Position numbers and translations under genes: made by a program
Assembly: GCA_023390905.1 (NCBI GenBank)
Contig: JAEWBY010000061.1
Location: 53,686-117,685 of the forward strand
Direction of reading: 5' to 3'
From: Pseudomonadota bacterium
GTDB taxonomy: Bacteria; Pseudomonadota; Gammaproteobacteria; Xanthomonadales; Xanthomonadaceae
DNA length: 64,000 nucleotides
The notes under the pieces: generated by a model
What the model was told of the DNA's origin: nothing
Seen by the model: only the letters and a program-made list of their open reading frames with translations
The model's database searches: none
Shown: piece after piece, positions 27,675 to 35,944 of the stretch
Position numbering within the stretch: the stretch's first letter is position 1
Layout: every line of letters starts with the position of its first letter

Positions 27675-28271
27675 ATGGATATGCTGAATGCCGCCGTGAC
27701 CGACCTGATGACCGAAACGACCGCCGCCGCGGCCGAAGAGAGGGACCACGCGCTGGTGCGGGCCGCCAGCGGCGGCGACATGCGCGCGTTCGAGGCGATT
27801 TACCGGCGGCATGCCGGCCGTATCCACGGTGTGATCCTGCGGCTGGTGGGTGGCCACGGTGTGCGGGCCGAGGATCTGACCCAGGAAGCCTTCGTCCGGG
27901 CCTGGCAGGCCCTGCCGCAGTTCCGCTTCGAAAGCGCCTTCGCCACCTGGCTGCACCGGCTGGCGGTGAACACCGCATTGATGGAATTGAGGTCGCGCCG
28001 CGGGCAGCCGCACTTCGATGAGGATGAGGACCGGTTGGACGATCTGGGCATGGCCGATTCGGCCGGGCAGGGCACGGCCCTGTCGATGGATCTGGAACGC
28101 GCCGTCGCCACCCTGCCGCCGCGCGCCCGTGCGGTGCTGGTGCTGTATGACGTGGAAGGCTGGAAACACGAAGAAATCGCCACCGAGCTGGGCATGGCGG
28201 TGGGCAGTTCCAAGGCGCAGCTGCATCGCGCGCGGCAACTGCTGAGAGACCGATTGGGAGCACAGGCATGA
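27675..28271 (+). CDS. ECF RNA polymerase sigma factor
   Basis: A 198-residue sigma-70 family protein of the extracytoplasmic-function class. Region 2 is FEAIYRRHAGRIHGVILRLV...LTQEAFVRAWQALPQF (residues about 45-95). Region 4 is AVATLPPRARAVLVLYDVEGWKHEEIATELG, ending in the helix-turn-helix GSSKAQLHRARQLLRD. ATG 27675 is preferred to an upstream TTG at 27654. The stop overlaps the anti-sigma-like gene by 4 bp (ATGA at 28268), so the two are translationally coupled. Sequence alone does not tell which promoters it recognises. Its place right behind the receptor/sulfotransferase modules makes those genes candidate targets. Confidence 0.88.
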   Translation: MDMLNAAVTDLMTETTAAAAEERDHALVRAASGGDMRAFEAIYRRHAGRIHGVILRLVGGHGVRAEDLTQEAFVRAWQALPQFRFESAFATWLHRLAVNTALMELRSRRGQPHFDEDEDRLDDLGMADSAGQGTALSMDLERAVATLPPRARAVLVLYDVEGWKHEEIATELGMAVGSSKAQLHRARQLLRDRLGAQA

Positions 28272-28747
28272 ACGAGAACGACGAATCCCTGCGTTGGCAA
28301 CTGCGCGCGCTGCGCCAGGACCAGCCACCTGCGAATGACCTCTGGGCCGGCATCGCCGCGCGCATCGCCGACCTGCCGCAGGCGGCGGTCGAGGACGTCC
28401 GCCCGGCTCCCGCGCGCGTGCGCCGGTTCGCACCGTGGGCGATGGCGGCCAGCGTGGTGCTGTCGGTGGGGCTGATCTGGCAGATGGTGCGGCCCGCCGA
28501 TGTGCAGGAGCCGGTCATCCAGCAGGAAGCCGCTTCGCTGACCCGCGATTACCAGGGCGCGCTCGCGCAATTGCAGGGCGGCGACCCGCACCCGGAACTG
28601 AGCGGGGCAATCGAGGAACTGGACCGCAGCGCGGTGCAGATCCGCGCGGCCCTGCAACGCGATCCCAATGCGCGCTTCCTGCTCAATCAGCTGCGCCGCA
28701 CGTATGCCAAGCGCCTGGCCTTGACCCAGCGCGCCATGATGAGTTGA
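28268..28747 (+). CDS. Single-pass membrane protein, probable anti-sigma factor
   Basis: A 159-residue protein with an N-terminal cytosolic part (about residues 1-55, including DLWAGIAARI, which resembles RseA-like anti-sigma N-termini), one membrane segment (about 57-75, WAMAASVVLSVGLIWQMV) and a helical periplasmic tail. No zinc-binding HxxxCxxC motif is present. Coupling to the ECF sigma gene by a 4-bp overlap is the main argument for an anti-sigma role. A DUF4097 gene follows 14 bp later. Confidence 0.7.
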   Translation: MNENDESLRWQLRALRQDQPPANDLWAGIAARIADLPQAAVEDVRPAPARVRRFAPWAMAASVVLSVGLIWQMVRPADVQEPVIQQEAASLTRDYQGALAQLQGGDPHPELSGAIEELDRSAVQIRAALQRDPNARFLLNQLRRTYAKRLALTQRAMMS

Positions 28748-28761
28748 CACAGGAGCCCTCC

Positions 28762-29655
28762 ATGCACGTTCTCAAGATTTCCGTCCTGCTGGCCGCGCTG
28801 TTGACCGCGCTGCCGGCACTGGCCGGCACGCCCATCAACGAAACGCGCCCGCTCGATCCGCGTGGACGCATCGATATCAGCAACATCAAGGGCCGTATCC
28901 AGGTGCGTGCCTGGGACAAGCCCGAGGTGCGGATCACCGGCACGCTCGGCGACGGCGTCGAACGCCTGCGCGTGGAAGGCGGCGGCGAGCATCTGGACGT
29001 CGAAGTGGAATACCCGGAAAACAACTGGGGCGGTCGCAAGAGCGGCCCCACCGATCTGCAGCTGATGGTGCCGCTGCGCGCGGATCTGGATATCGAATCG
29101 GTTGCCGCGGATGTGGACGTGGAAGGCGTGGCGTCCGGCGAACTGTCCATCGAATCGGTCAGCGGCAGCGTGACCGCCGTCGGCGCGCCAAAAGTGGCCG
29201 ACATCAGTTCGGTGAGCGGTCGATTGCAGTTGACCTTGAACAGCGCCGATGTCGATGTCGAGACGGTCAGCGGCGAACTCGTGCTGCGCGGACGGCTCAA
29301 TGGTGAAGTGAGCGCCGAAAGCGTGTCGGGCGCGATCACCATCGCGGTCAACAATGAGCGGCTGCGTGATCTGTCGGTCAATACGGTCAGCGGCAACGTG
29401 CGGGTCAACACCGGTCTGGCGCCGCGCGGAGAGATCCGCATGGAAACGGTCAGCGGCGATGTACTGCTGGTCCTGCCCAAGGATCTGTCGGCGTCCGTGC
29501 ATGGCGAAACCTTCAGCGGTGATCTGCGCGCGCCGGGGGTGACCATCGAGAAGCGCACGGGGCCGGGGGCAAGTTTCCAGAAGCGTTATGGCAGCGGCGA
29601 AGGCGACATCCGCATCGAAACGTTCTCCGGCAATGCCGAACTTCGCCTGGAATGA
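28762..29655 (+). CDS. Exported DUF4097 beta-helix-like protein
   Basis: A 297-residue protein with a signal peptide (VLLAALLTALPALAG) and a repetitive beta-rich body typical of DUF4097/DUF4098. Repeats of the form xxSVSGxV appear at least six times (IESVSGSVTA, ISSVSGRLQL, VETVSGELVL, AESVSGAITI, VNTVSGNVRV, METVSGDVLL), spaced about 24 residues apart, giving a parallel beta-helix-like stack. AGGAG precedes ATG 28762. DUF4097 genes often sit next to ECF sigma/anti-sigma pairs, as here. Its biochemical role is unknown; it probably lies in the periplasm or envelope. Confidence 0.85.
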   Translation: MHVLKISVLLAALLTALPALAGTPINETRPLDPRGRIDISNIKGRIQVRAWDKPEVRITGTLGDGVERLRVEGGGEHLDVEVEYPENNWGGRKSGPTDLQLMVPLRADLDIESVAADVDVEGVASGELSIESVSGSVTAVGAPKVADISSVSGRLQLTLNSADVDVETVSGELVLRGRLNGEVSAESVSGAITIAVNNERLRDLSVNTVSGNVRVNTGLAPRGEIRMETVSGDVLLVLPKDLSASVHGETFSGDLRAPGVTIEKRTGPGASFQKRYGSGEGDIRIETFSGNAELRLE

Positions 29656-29677
29656 AGCCTCATCTCTGGGCACAAAA

Positions 29678-29703
29678 AAAGCCGCGCAATGCGCGGCTTT
29701 TTC
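29678..29703. terminator. Bidirectional terminator
   Basis: AAAGCCGCGC / GCGCGGCTTT with a three-base AAT loop, preceded by seven or more A and followed by TTTTT. It sits between the DUF4097 gene and the convergent exported-protein gene and can serve both. Confidence 0.9.
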
Positions 29704-29722
29704 GTGTGCGGCAGGTGCCGGA

Positions 29723-30592
29723 TCAGAGGTCCTGTTCGTACCGCACGTAGGGCACGGTGCCTTCTTCTGCACTGTCACTGGTGAGCGAGAACGGGTTCTT
29801 GCCGCGGCTGACCACGTTCTCCGCGCCGACGGTGAGCTGGCCGCTCCACGGCGTGCGCCAGGTGATGCCCAGGCCCAGGCCTTCCCACTTGCCCGGCTGT
29901 CCCGGCACGTCGACCACGCGGCCGATGATGTTCGCGCTGAAGGGGCCATAGCCGCCGCCCACGCTGATGCTCTTGCTGTTGAAGCGATCGGCCAGTGCGG
30001 GCAGATCCGACGCCGGTACCAGCCGCGCCCTGGCGACCGTGCCGCCGATGGACACGAACCCTTCGCGCCCGATGTTCTTTTCGCCGAACACGGCCAGATC
30101 GTTCTGCTCGACACGGTTGCCGGCGGACTTGCCGCCCGAGAGCCATGCGGGGAGGGTGTCGCGGCCGCTGCCGGCCGACAGGCCCAGGCGCCCGCCGGGG
30201 CGGCTCAGCGTCGCGCCCGCGCTGACGCGCTGGCTGCCGTGGCTGGCGTCGTCATCATCGAGTGCGGCGAGCATGCAATGGCTGGCCAGGCTGCCGATGT
30301 TGCCGACGATGCCGCTGCGGCGGTTGCAGACCAGGCCCAGCGAGTCGCCGGCGTCCAGGCCGAACGCGGCGTCCAGCGTATTGCTGCCGAAGCGCCAGCG
30401 CGCACCGGCCGCGGCCTCGCCTGTGGGCTCGAGCAGCAGGACTGCCTCGACCTTGCCGTTGCTGTTGTTCAGGATGGGAAGCGCGGTCGGCACCGCCTTG
30501 CGGGCCGGTTGCTTCACCTGCGCATGCGCGCCCGCCGCCGCGCCGAGGGCGAGCATGAGAGCGAGTGGCAATGACAGATGACGCAGTTTCAT
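29723..30592 (-). CDS. Exported protein of unknown function, possible outer-membrane barrel
   Basis: A 289-residue protein with a clear signal peptide (MKLRHLSLPLALMLALGAAAGAHAQ). The mature part alternates polar and hydrophobic residues in strands such as GARWRFGSNTLDAAFGL, RVSAGATLSRPGGRLGLSAG and GLGLGITWRTPWSGQLTVGAE. This pattern fits a small beta-barrel or other envelope beta protein. Two cysteines (CNRRSG and SHCML) may form a disulfide. It does not match a named family that I recognise. It is likely transcribed from its own promoter at about 30647-30675. Confidence 0.6.
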   Translation of the reverse strand: MKLRHLSLPLALMLALGAAAGAHAQVKQPARKAVPTALPILNNSNGKVEAVLLLEPTGEAAAGARWRFGSNTLDAAFGLDAGDSLGLVCNRRSGIVGNIGSLASHCMLAALDDDDASHGSQRVSAGATLSRPGGRLGLSAGSGRDTLPAWLSGGKSAGNRVEQNDLAVFGEKNIGREGFVSIGGTVARARLVPASDLPALADRFNSKSISVGGGYGPFSANIIGRVVDVPGQPGKWEGLGLGITWRTPWSGQLTVGAENVVSRGKNPFSLTSDSAEEGTVPYVRYEQDL

Positions 30593-30622
30593 GGCTGGCT
30601 TCAGACCCCGTTTGAACTACGG

Positions 30623-30675
30623 AGTTCCCCTCCCGAAGGGGAACTGATGCTATGCCGTTTATGTTTCTTTAACAA
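30623..30675 (-). promoter_or_regulatory. Promoter with 5'-leader hairpin for the exported protein
   Basis: On the reverse strand TTGTTA (30675-30670) and TAGCAT (30652-30647) are separated by 17 bp, a good sigma-70 promoter. The transcript would then begin with a perfect 9-bp hairpin AGTTCCCCT / AGGGGAACT (30645-30623, five-base loop), about 30 nt ahead of the start codon. The hairpin has no U-tract, so it looks like a stability or regulatory structure rather than the hslO terminator. Confidence 0.5.
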
Positions 30676-30707
30676 GTCCCCAAGCGCCTACGGGCTCACA
30701 ATACACC

Positions 30708-31604
30708 TTACTGCAGCCTGTCTGGCGCCTCCCATCCGACCGGCGGCTGGGAAAATAGTTCCGCAATCTGGGTGGTGTCGAAATGGTAGTTCCGGCCGCA
30801 GAACTCGCACCGGACCTCGACCTGGCCGCCGTCCAGCGCCGCCGTGGCCTCGGCCTCGCCGAGCGATTGCAGCATCGACGCCACGCGCTCGCGCGAGCAG
30901 GAACAACCGAACCGCAACTCCCGCGCCGACATCAGTTCCGGCGCTTCCTCATGGAACAGGCGATGCAGCATGTCCGCCGGGGAAGTGTCCAGCAGCTCGG
31001 CTTCGCCCACCGTATCGAACAGCGCGCCTGCCCGGTTCCAGCCGTCGGCGTCGCCCTCGTCGCCGGGCAGCTTCTGCAGCATCAGGCCGGCCGTGCGCTG
31101 GCCATCGCTGGCCAGCAGCAGGCGGGTCGGCAACTGCTCGGACTGGCGGAAGTAATCCTCGAACGCCTCCGCCAGCGTCTGCGCACGCAGCTCGACAAAA
31201 CTCTGGTAGCGCTGCGGCTCGCGCGGATCCAGGCCGGGGTTCTCGATGGTGATGGCGAGCAGGGCATCCTCGCCGAGCGCGCTCAGATCGCGCGGCGCAT
31301 CGACGCCTTCCTGCAACTGGGCGATGCCGCGCAGCGTGCCGGCGGCCGTGCATTCGGCGAACAGCGTCCGCAGCGCGCCGCTGCTCCTCAATTGAAGCGA
31401 GAGACGGCCATCGACCTTGGTGTGCGCGGTGAACAGCACGGCGGCCGTACAGGCTTGCCCGAGCAGTTCGGCCGCCACCGGCGGATAGTCCTGGTGCTTC
31501 AGCAATTCGCGCCAACTCTCATCCAGATGGACGAGTACGCCCCGGACCCCCGCCTTGGGCAGGAGGAAGCGGGTCTGAAGGTCGTGATCCTGATTCGGGT
31601 GCAC
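30708..31604 (-). CDS. hslO: Hsp33 redox-regulated holdase chaperone
   Basis: A 298-residue cytosolic chaperone that is activated by oxidation and unfolding and binds denatured proteins. The C-terminal zinc site is CSC (FGCSCSRERV) and CEFC (CEFCGRNYHF), the four redox-switch cysteines of Hsp33. The N-terminal substrate domain has the usual LLGQACTAAVLFTAHTK segment. The start is GTG 31602-31604, with GGAGT just upstream; frames that open earlier lack family sequence. It is divergent from mtgA. Family length is about 290 residues, so the protein is complete. Confidence 0.94.
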   Translation of the reverse strand: MHPNQDHDLQTRFLLPKAGVRGVLVHLDESWRELLKHQDYPPVAAELLGQACTAAVLFTAHTKVDGRLSLQLRSSGALRTLFAECTAAGTLRGIAQLQEGVDAPRDLSALGEDALLAITIENPGLDPREPQRYQSFVELRAQTLAEAFEDYFRQSEQLPTRLLLASDGQRTAGLMLQKLPGDEGDADGWNRAGALFDTVGEAELLDTSPADMLHRLFHEEAPELMSARELRFGCSCSRERVASMLQSLGEAEATAALDGGQVEVRCEFCGRNYHFDTTQIAELFSQPPVGWEAPDRLQ

Positions 31605-31699
31605 AGCAACTCCGTTCGATGTGCAGGGACGTGCGCGCCTGCGGCACGCCGCATCGGCATAATGCAGCCCCTGCGATGAAGAAAATGGATGGAGCAACG

Positions 31700-32458
31700 A
31701 TGGGGGCGAATGCGTCCGTCCACAAGGCGGCCCGGCCGGCCCGGCCACGCAAGCGCCGCTGGTTGCGCTGGCTGCTGGCGCTGCCGTTCCTGTTCGCCGC
31801 CGGCAGCGCGTTGCAGGTCCTGGTGCTGCGGTTCGTCGATCCCCCGTTCTCGGCCTTCATGGTCGCGCGACAGTTCGAAGCCTGGGGCCAAGACGACTGG
31901 ACCTTGCGCATCGCCTACGACTGGCGCGACCTGGATCGCATCGCCGCCAGTCTGCCGGTGTCGGTGGTGGCGGCCGAGGATCAGAATTTCGCGAGCCATC
32001 GCGGCTTTGATTTCAAGGCCATCGAGGAGGCCCGTGCCAGCAATGCCAAAGGCCGCCGCCTGCGCGGAGCGAGCACGATCAGCCAACAGGTCGCCAAGAA
32101 CCTGTTCCTCTGGCAGGGCCACAACCGCTTATCGCGCTGGGCGCGCAAGGGTCTTGAAGTCTGGTACACGCTGTTGATCGAGACCTTCTGGTCCAAGCAG
32201 CGCATCCTCGAAATGCATGTCAACGTGGCCGAGTTCGGCGATGGCGTGTATGGCGCGCAGGCCGCCGCGCGGCGCTACTGGGGCAAGGACGTGGCCCGGC
32301 TGTCGCCCGGTGAAAGCGCGCGGCTCGCCGCGGTGCTGCCGGCGCCCCGCCGCTACAACGCTCGCAACCCCGGCCCGTACGTGCAGCGCCGCGCCAACTG
32401 GATCCAGCGCCAAGTGCGCCAGATTGGCGGCGCCGCATATCTGCGTTCGCTGGAGTAA
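31700..32458 (+). CDS. mtgA: Monofunctional peptidoglycan glycosyltransferase
   Basis: A 252-residue GT51 enzyme that polymerises lipid II into glycan strands at the outer face of the inner membrane. One N-terminal membrane segment (LRWLLALPFLFAAGSALQVL) is followed by the GT51 domain. It holds the catalytic Glu motif VVAAEDQNFASHRGFD, then RGASTISQQVAKNLFLW, and the second Glu in NVAEFGDGVYGAQAAARRYWGK. ATG 31700 has GGAG five bases upstream and is preferred; in-frame ATGs at 31676 and 31685 are possible. It stands 3 bp ahead of the glycosyltransferase gene, so the two are probably one operon. Confidence 0.94.
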   Translation: MGANASVHKAARPARPRKRRWLRWLLALPFLFAAGSALQVLVLRFVDPPFSAFMVARQFEAWGQDDWTLRIAYDWRDLDRIAASLPVSVVAAEDQNFASHRGFDFKAIEEARASNAKGRRLRGASTISQQVAKNLFLWQGHNRLSRWARKGLEVWYTLLIETFWSKQRILEMHVNVAEFGDGVYGAQAAARRYWGKDVARLSPGESARLAAVLPAPRRYNARNPGPYVQRRANWIQRQVRQIGGAAYLRSLE

Positions 32459-32461
32459 TCG

Positions 32462-33493
32462 ATGAAGCAGGATCTGTTGACCATCGTCATCGCCGCACAC
32501 AACGAGGAGCGCAGCCTGCCGCTGCTGCATCCGCGCCTGGCCGCCGTGCTCGATGGCCTCACCGACGTGCAGACGCGCGTGCTCTACATCGACGATGGCA
32601 GCCACGACGCCACGTGGGGCGTGATGGAAGCGATCGCCGTGCGCGACCCGCGCGTCTCGCTGCTGCGCCTGTCGCGCAACTTCGGCAAGGAGGCAGCACT
32701 GACGGCCGGACTGGATCGCGTGGAGCAGGGTGCCGCGCTCATCCTGGATGCCGATGGACAGGATCCGCCGGAAATGATCCCGCGCTTCATCGAGCGCTGG
32801 CGGCAGGGCTATGACAACGTGCATGGCCGGCGCAGCGAACGCGAAGGCGATGGCTGGCTCAAGCGCACCACCGCGCATGCGTTCTACCGGGTCATCGGCC
32901 GGTTGTCGAAGACGCCGATTCCCGCCGACACCGGCGACTTCCGCCTGTTGTCCGAACGCGCGCTCGCCGGCCTGCGCCAGTTGCGCGAACGCCATCGCTT
33001 CATGAAGGGGTTGTTCGGCTGGGTCGGCTATCGGCAGATCTCCATCGAATACCACCGCGAACCGCGCCTGGCCGGGCACAGCAACTTCGGTTTCTGGCGG
33101 TTGTGGAATTTCGCGCTCGAAGGCATCACCAGTTTTTCCACCGCGCCGTTGCGCGCGGCGACCTACCTGGGCGTGCTGACGGCGCTGCTGGCCTTCGGAT
33201 TCGCGGTCTGGATCATCATCAAGGCCGCGCTGTGGGGCGATCCGGTGGCGGGCTGGCCGACGATGATGACGGTGATCCTGTTCCTCGGCGGCGTGCAGCT
33301 CGTCGCGCTGGGACTCATCGGCGAATACCTCGGCCGCCTCTACGAGGAATCCAAGCAGAGACCGCTATACCTGATCGATGTGTGGCAACCGGCGGCGGCA
33401 GGAGTATCCTTGCCCCAGCTCGATCGGCCCACTGTTCCGGAAGGAGGCAGTCATGCGCACGGTTCGCCAGTTGCTGGGGTCCAAGAACCCTGA
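32462..33493 (+). CDS. Family 2 glycosyltransferase, GtrB/polyprenyl-phosphate sugar synthase type
   Basis: A 343-residue membrane-linked glycosyltransferase. The GT-A domain begins LLTIVIAAHNEE and contains YIDDGSHDAT, LSRNFGKEAALTAGLD, and DADGQDPPEMI with the DxD-type metal site. Two C-terminal membrane segments (about residues 235-260 and 270-295) and the end GEYLGRLYEESKQRPLYLI match GtrB/ArnC/DPMS-like proteins, which transfer a sugar to undecaprenyl phosphate. The likely product is a lipid-linked sugar for envelope glycan modification. The last 30 or so residues are Pro/Gly-rich, and their coding region overlaps the next gene by 41 bp. It follows mtgA by 3 bp. Confidence 0.88.
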   Translation: MKQDLLTIVIAAHNEERSLPLLHPRLAAVLDGLTDVQTRVLYIDDGSHDATWGVMEAIAVRDPRVSLLRLSRNFGKEAALTAGLDRVEQGAALILDADGQDPPEMIPRFIERWRQGYDNVHGRRSEREGDGWLKRTTAHAFYRVIGRLSKTPIPADTGDFRLLSERALAGLRQLRERHRFMKGLFGWVGYRQISIEYHREPRLAGHSNFGFWRLWNFALEGITSFSTAPLRAATYLGVLTALLAFGFAVWIIIKAALWGDPVAGWPTMMTVILFLGGVQLVALGLIGEYLGRLYEESKQRPLYLIDVWQPAAAGVSLPQLDRPTVPEGGSHAHGSPVAGVQEP

Positions 33494-33881
33494 GGTCTTC
33501 GCGGTGTCTCCCGACGATTCGGTCCTGGACGCGATCACGCTGATGGCGCAGAAGGGCATCGGTGCGGTACTGGCGATGCACGGCACGCGATTGGCCGGCA
33601 TCGTCTCCGAGCGCGACTACGCGCGCAAGGTCGTGCTGCAGGGGCGTTCGTCATCGAACACGCCGGTGCGCGACATCATGACCGCGAAGGTGGTGACCGT
33701 CCGGCTGGACGATTCGGTCGATCGCTGCATGCAGATCGTGACCGAGCACCGCATCCGTCATCTGCCGGTGGTGGAAGACGATCGCGTGCTCGGTGTGATC
33801 TCGATCGGCGATCTGGTCAAGGCCGTGATCGAGGATCAGCAACTGGAACTGGATCAACTGCAACGCTACATCGCCAGTTGA
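33453..33881 (+). CDS. CBS-domain protein
   Basis: A 142-residue protein made of two CBS motifs (about residues 7-65 and 72-130), forming one Bateman module that usually binds adenine nucleotides. Typical segments are VFAVSPDDSVLDAITLMAQKGIGAVLAM and HRIRHLPVVEDDRVLGVISIGDLVKAVI. AAGGAGG lies 5 bp before ATG 33453. The start lies inside the 3' end of the glycosyltransferase gene (41-bp overlap, different frame). It has no effector domain, so it acts alone or as a partner of another protein. Confidence 0.9.
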   Translation: MRTVRQLLGSKNPEVFAVSPDDSVLDAITLMAQKGIGAVLAMHGTRLAGIVSERDYARKVVLQGRSSSNTPVRDIMTAKVVTVRLDDSVDRCMQIVTEHRIRHLPVVEDDRVLGVISIGDLVKAVIEDQQLELDQLQRYIAS

Positions 33882-33893
33882 TGCGTTCGCGCG

Positions 33894-35858
33894 TCAGCGC
33901 GCGTACTGCCCGCCGCAACTGGCGTCCTCGCCCGGGCCGAGTTCGAGCGTGGCCAGCAGCGCCGCCGGCGGGGTGATGCTCGCGAGCACCAGCGCCGTCG
34001 CGCCACGCAGGCCGAGCCGCTTGAAGTCCGGACGGAACGAGGGATCGCTGAAGGTTCCGCCAATCACCAGCGGCGAACGCAGCGCGAGGATGCTGCGGTC
34101 CTTCGGGCGCGGCCGCAGTTCCAGGTCCAGCGTTTCGTCCTTCAGGCTGATGTCGCCCTTGCCGACGATGATCGTGTCGGTGGAATCGAACGCCAGCGAG
34201 CGCGTATTCATCACCCCGTCCTTGACCGCGAAATCGCCGAATGCGCAGCGGATGGGGATGGTCTTTTCCTTGTTCGTCACCAGGAACTTGAGCGACTCGG
34301 CGATGTCCAGGCCGGCCAGTTCCATCAGCAATGCGCTGATGCGCCCCTGGCCCATGCCCACGCCGATGTCGCCGTCGGCCGTTCCCAGGATCGCGGCGAT
34401 CGAGTTGCCGGTGCCGGTGATGGCGATATCGCCGCTGATGCGGCCGATCGCATCCCGGGTGAGCTCGACGTTCGGAAACAGCTTGCCCAGATTGAGCCGG
34501 CGCACGGCGATGTTCGCCCGCGTGCGGATGATCTTCTCGCGCGCGTCCATGCGGATCGTCGAACGGATGTCACCATCGGCGACGCCGAAGTTCAGCGGTT
34601 CCAGACGCAGCAGGCCGGCATCGAGCAGCAGGTGCGCGTCCATGTCCTCGATGGGAAGGCTCGGTGCATTGATGCGCTGCGCCTTCCAGCGTACGTCCGC
34701 ATCCATCGCGTTCAACTTGGCGAGGTTGTACGGCGTGTCCGGCAGCACCTTCCCATCGGCGGCGGCCTGCGCGGCTTCGGCCTTCTGTTCCGGATTGGCG
34801 CTCTCGTTGCCGCCGGTCTGCGGCGGCGCTCCCACGAAGCCGGCGAGATCGTCGAAGTCCAGGCGTTTGGAAACCAGATTCGCTTTCAACAGCGGACGCT
34901 CACGTCCGACCGTCACGCTGGCCGATCCGCCGAGATCACTGTCACCCACCACGCCGGTGAAGCGGTCGTAATTCCACGTATTGCCGTCGCGGGTGAAGCG
35001 GCCGTCGAGCTTGTAAGGCGGTGTGGGCGGAATGGCCAGGCCGAGCAGCGGATACAGATCCTCCATGTCCTGTCCGACCAGGGTCATCTGCAGATCGAAA
35101 TCGCGCAGGCGCAGCGGATCCAGCAGCGTGCCGCGCGCATGCGCGCGCGTACGGCCTGCCTGCGCCCTCAGATCGATCTGATAGGGCTTGTCGGTCTCGC
35201 GCAATTCCAGCGGGGATTCGGCGCGACCCTGCAATGAAAACGGTTCGCCCGTCCAATGCCCCTTGCCACGAATGTCCACGGGCGGCGCAGTGTCGTTGCG
35301 CCCGGGCTTGATGCTGTTGAGGCGGATGTCGATGTCGGTTTTTTCGGCCGCGTTGAAGAACTGCAGGCGGCCGTCTTCGATCCACAGACGGCGGAAGGCC
35401 ACGTCGGTATCGCCGTCGCCATCGAGGAAGTCCCAGTTGCCTTTGCCCTCGGGCCCGGTTTCCAGCCGCAGGTTGGCCTTGACCAGGCGAATCTCCGGAA
35501 TGCGCACCTGCCGCTTGAAGATCAGGGGCCAGACCTCGATGCCCATTTCCGCGCGCTGCGCCGCCGCCATGGTTCGTTCCTTGGACCACGTCGCGTTGCC
35601 GAATTGCAGGGCATCGGCCTTGATGACGGTCACCCGGCCGAGATCCACATCGAGGTTGCCGTGAATGCGGAATTCCCGTCCGGTGCGTGCCGATACCTGG
35701 CGCTCGATCGGGCCCTTCAACCAGTTCCAGTCGAACAGGATCAGGAAAATGATCACCGCGGCGACGACCACGCCGAGGATGATGCTGGTGCGGCGCGAGG
35801 GACGCCGCCAACGGGGGCGCCATCCGAATGGCGATTTGCGCGTGGGCACGCTATTCAT
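33894..35858 (-). CDS. AsmA-family protein
   Basis: A 654-residue protein. It has a basic N-terminus, one membrane anchor (about residues 25-45, IILGVVVAAVIIFLILF) and a long periplasmic beta-rich body. AsmA family features are the N-terminal ARTGREFRIHGNLDVDLG and the C-terminal AsmA_2-like stretch (GRISALLMELAGLDIAESLKFL; ISLKDETLDLELRPRPKD). Related proteins (AsmA, TamB, YhdP) act in phospholipid transfer or outer-membrane assembly. ATG 35856-35858 is chosen because the anchor follows at the usual distance. The final residues DASCGGQYAR include a single Cys. Confidence 0.88.
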   Translation of the reverse strand: MNSVPTRKSPFGWRPRWRRPSRRTSIILGVVVAAVIIFLILFDWNWLKGPIERQVSARTGREFRIHGNLDVDLGRVTVIKADALQFGNATWSKERTMAAAQRAEMGIEVWPLIFKRQVRIPEIRLVKANLRLETGPEGKGNWDFLDGDGDTDVAFRRLWIEDGRLQFFNAAEKTDIDIRLNSIKPGRNDTAPPVDIRGKGHWTGEPFSLQGRAESPLELRETDKPYQIDLRAQAGRTRAHARGTLLDPLRLRDFDLQMTLVGQDMEDLYPLLGLAIPPTPPYKLDGRFTRDGNTWNYDRFTGVVGDSDLGGSASVTVGRERPLLKANLVSKRLDFDDLAGFVGAPPQTGGNESANPEQKAEAAQAAADGKVLPDTPYNLAKLNAMDADVRWKAQRINAPSLPIEDMDAHLLLDAGLLRLEPLNFGVADGDIRSTIRMDAREKIIRTRANIAVRRLNLGKLFPNVELTRDAIGRISGDIAITGTGNSIAAILGTADGDIGVGMGQGRISALLMELAGLDIAESLKFLVTNKEKTIPIRCAFGDFAVKDGVMNTRSLAFDSTDTIIVGKGDISLKDETLDLELRPRPKDRSILALRSPLVIGGTFSDPSFRPDFKRLGLRGATALVLASITPPAALLATLELGPGEDASCGGQYAR

Positions 35859-35944
35859 GTGGACACTGTAGCCAGCGGCCGTGTTCACACGATGCGAAGG
35901 ACGCACGCCGCACTTCGGCGCGCGCTGGCGGGTTCAGCCGGCGG

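Noticed and set aside
31619..31699. Longer N-terminus for mtgA
   Set aside because: Earlier in-frame starts have no ribosome binding site and add residues outside the family alignment; GGAG lies correctly before 31700.
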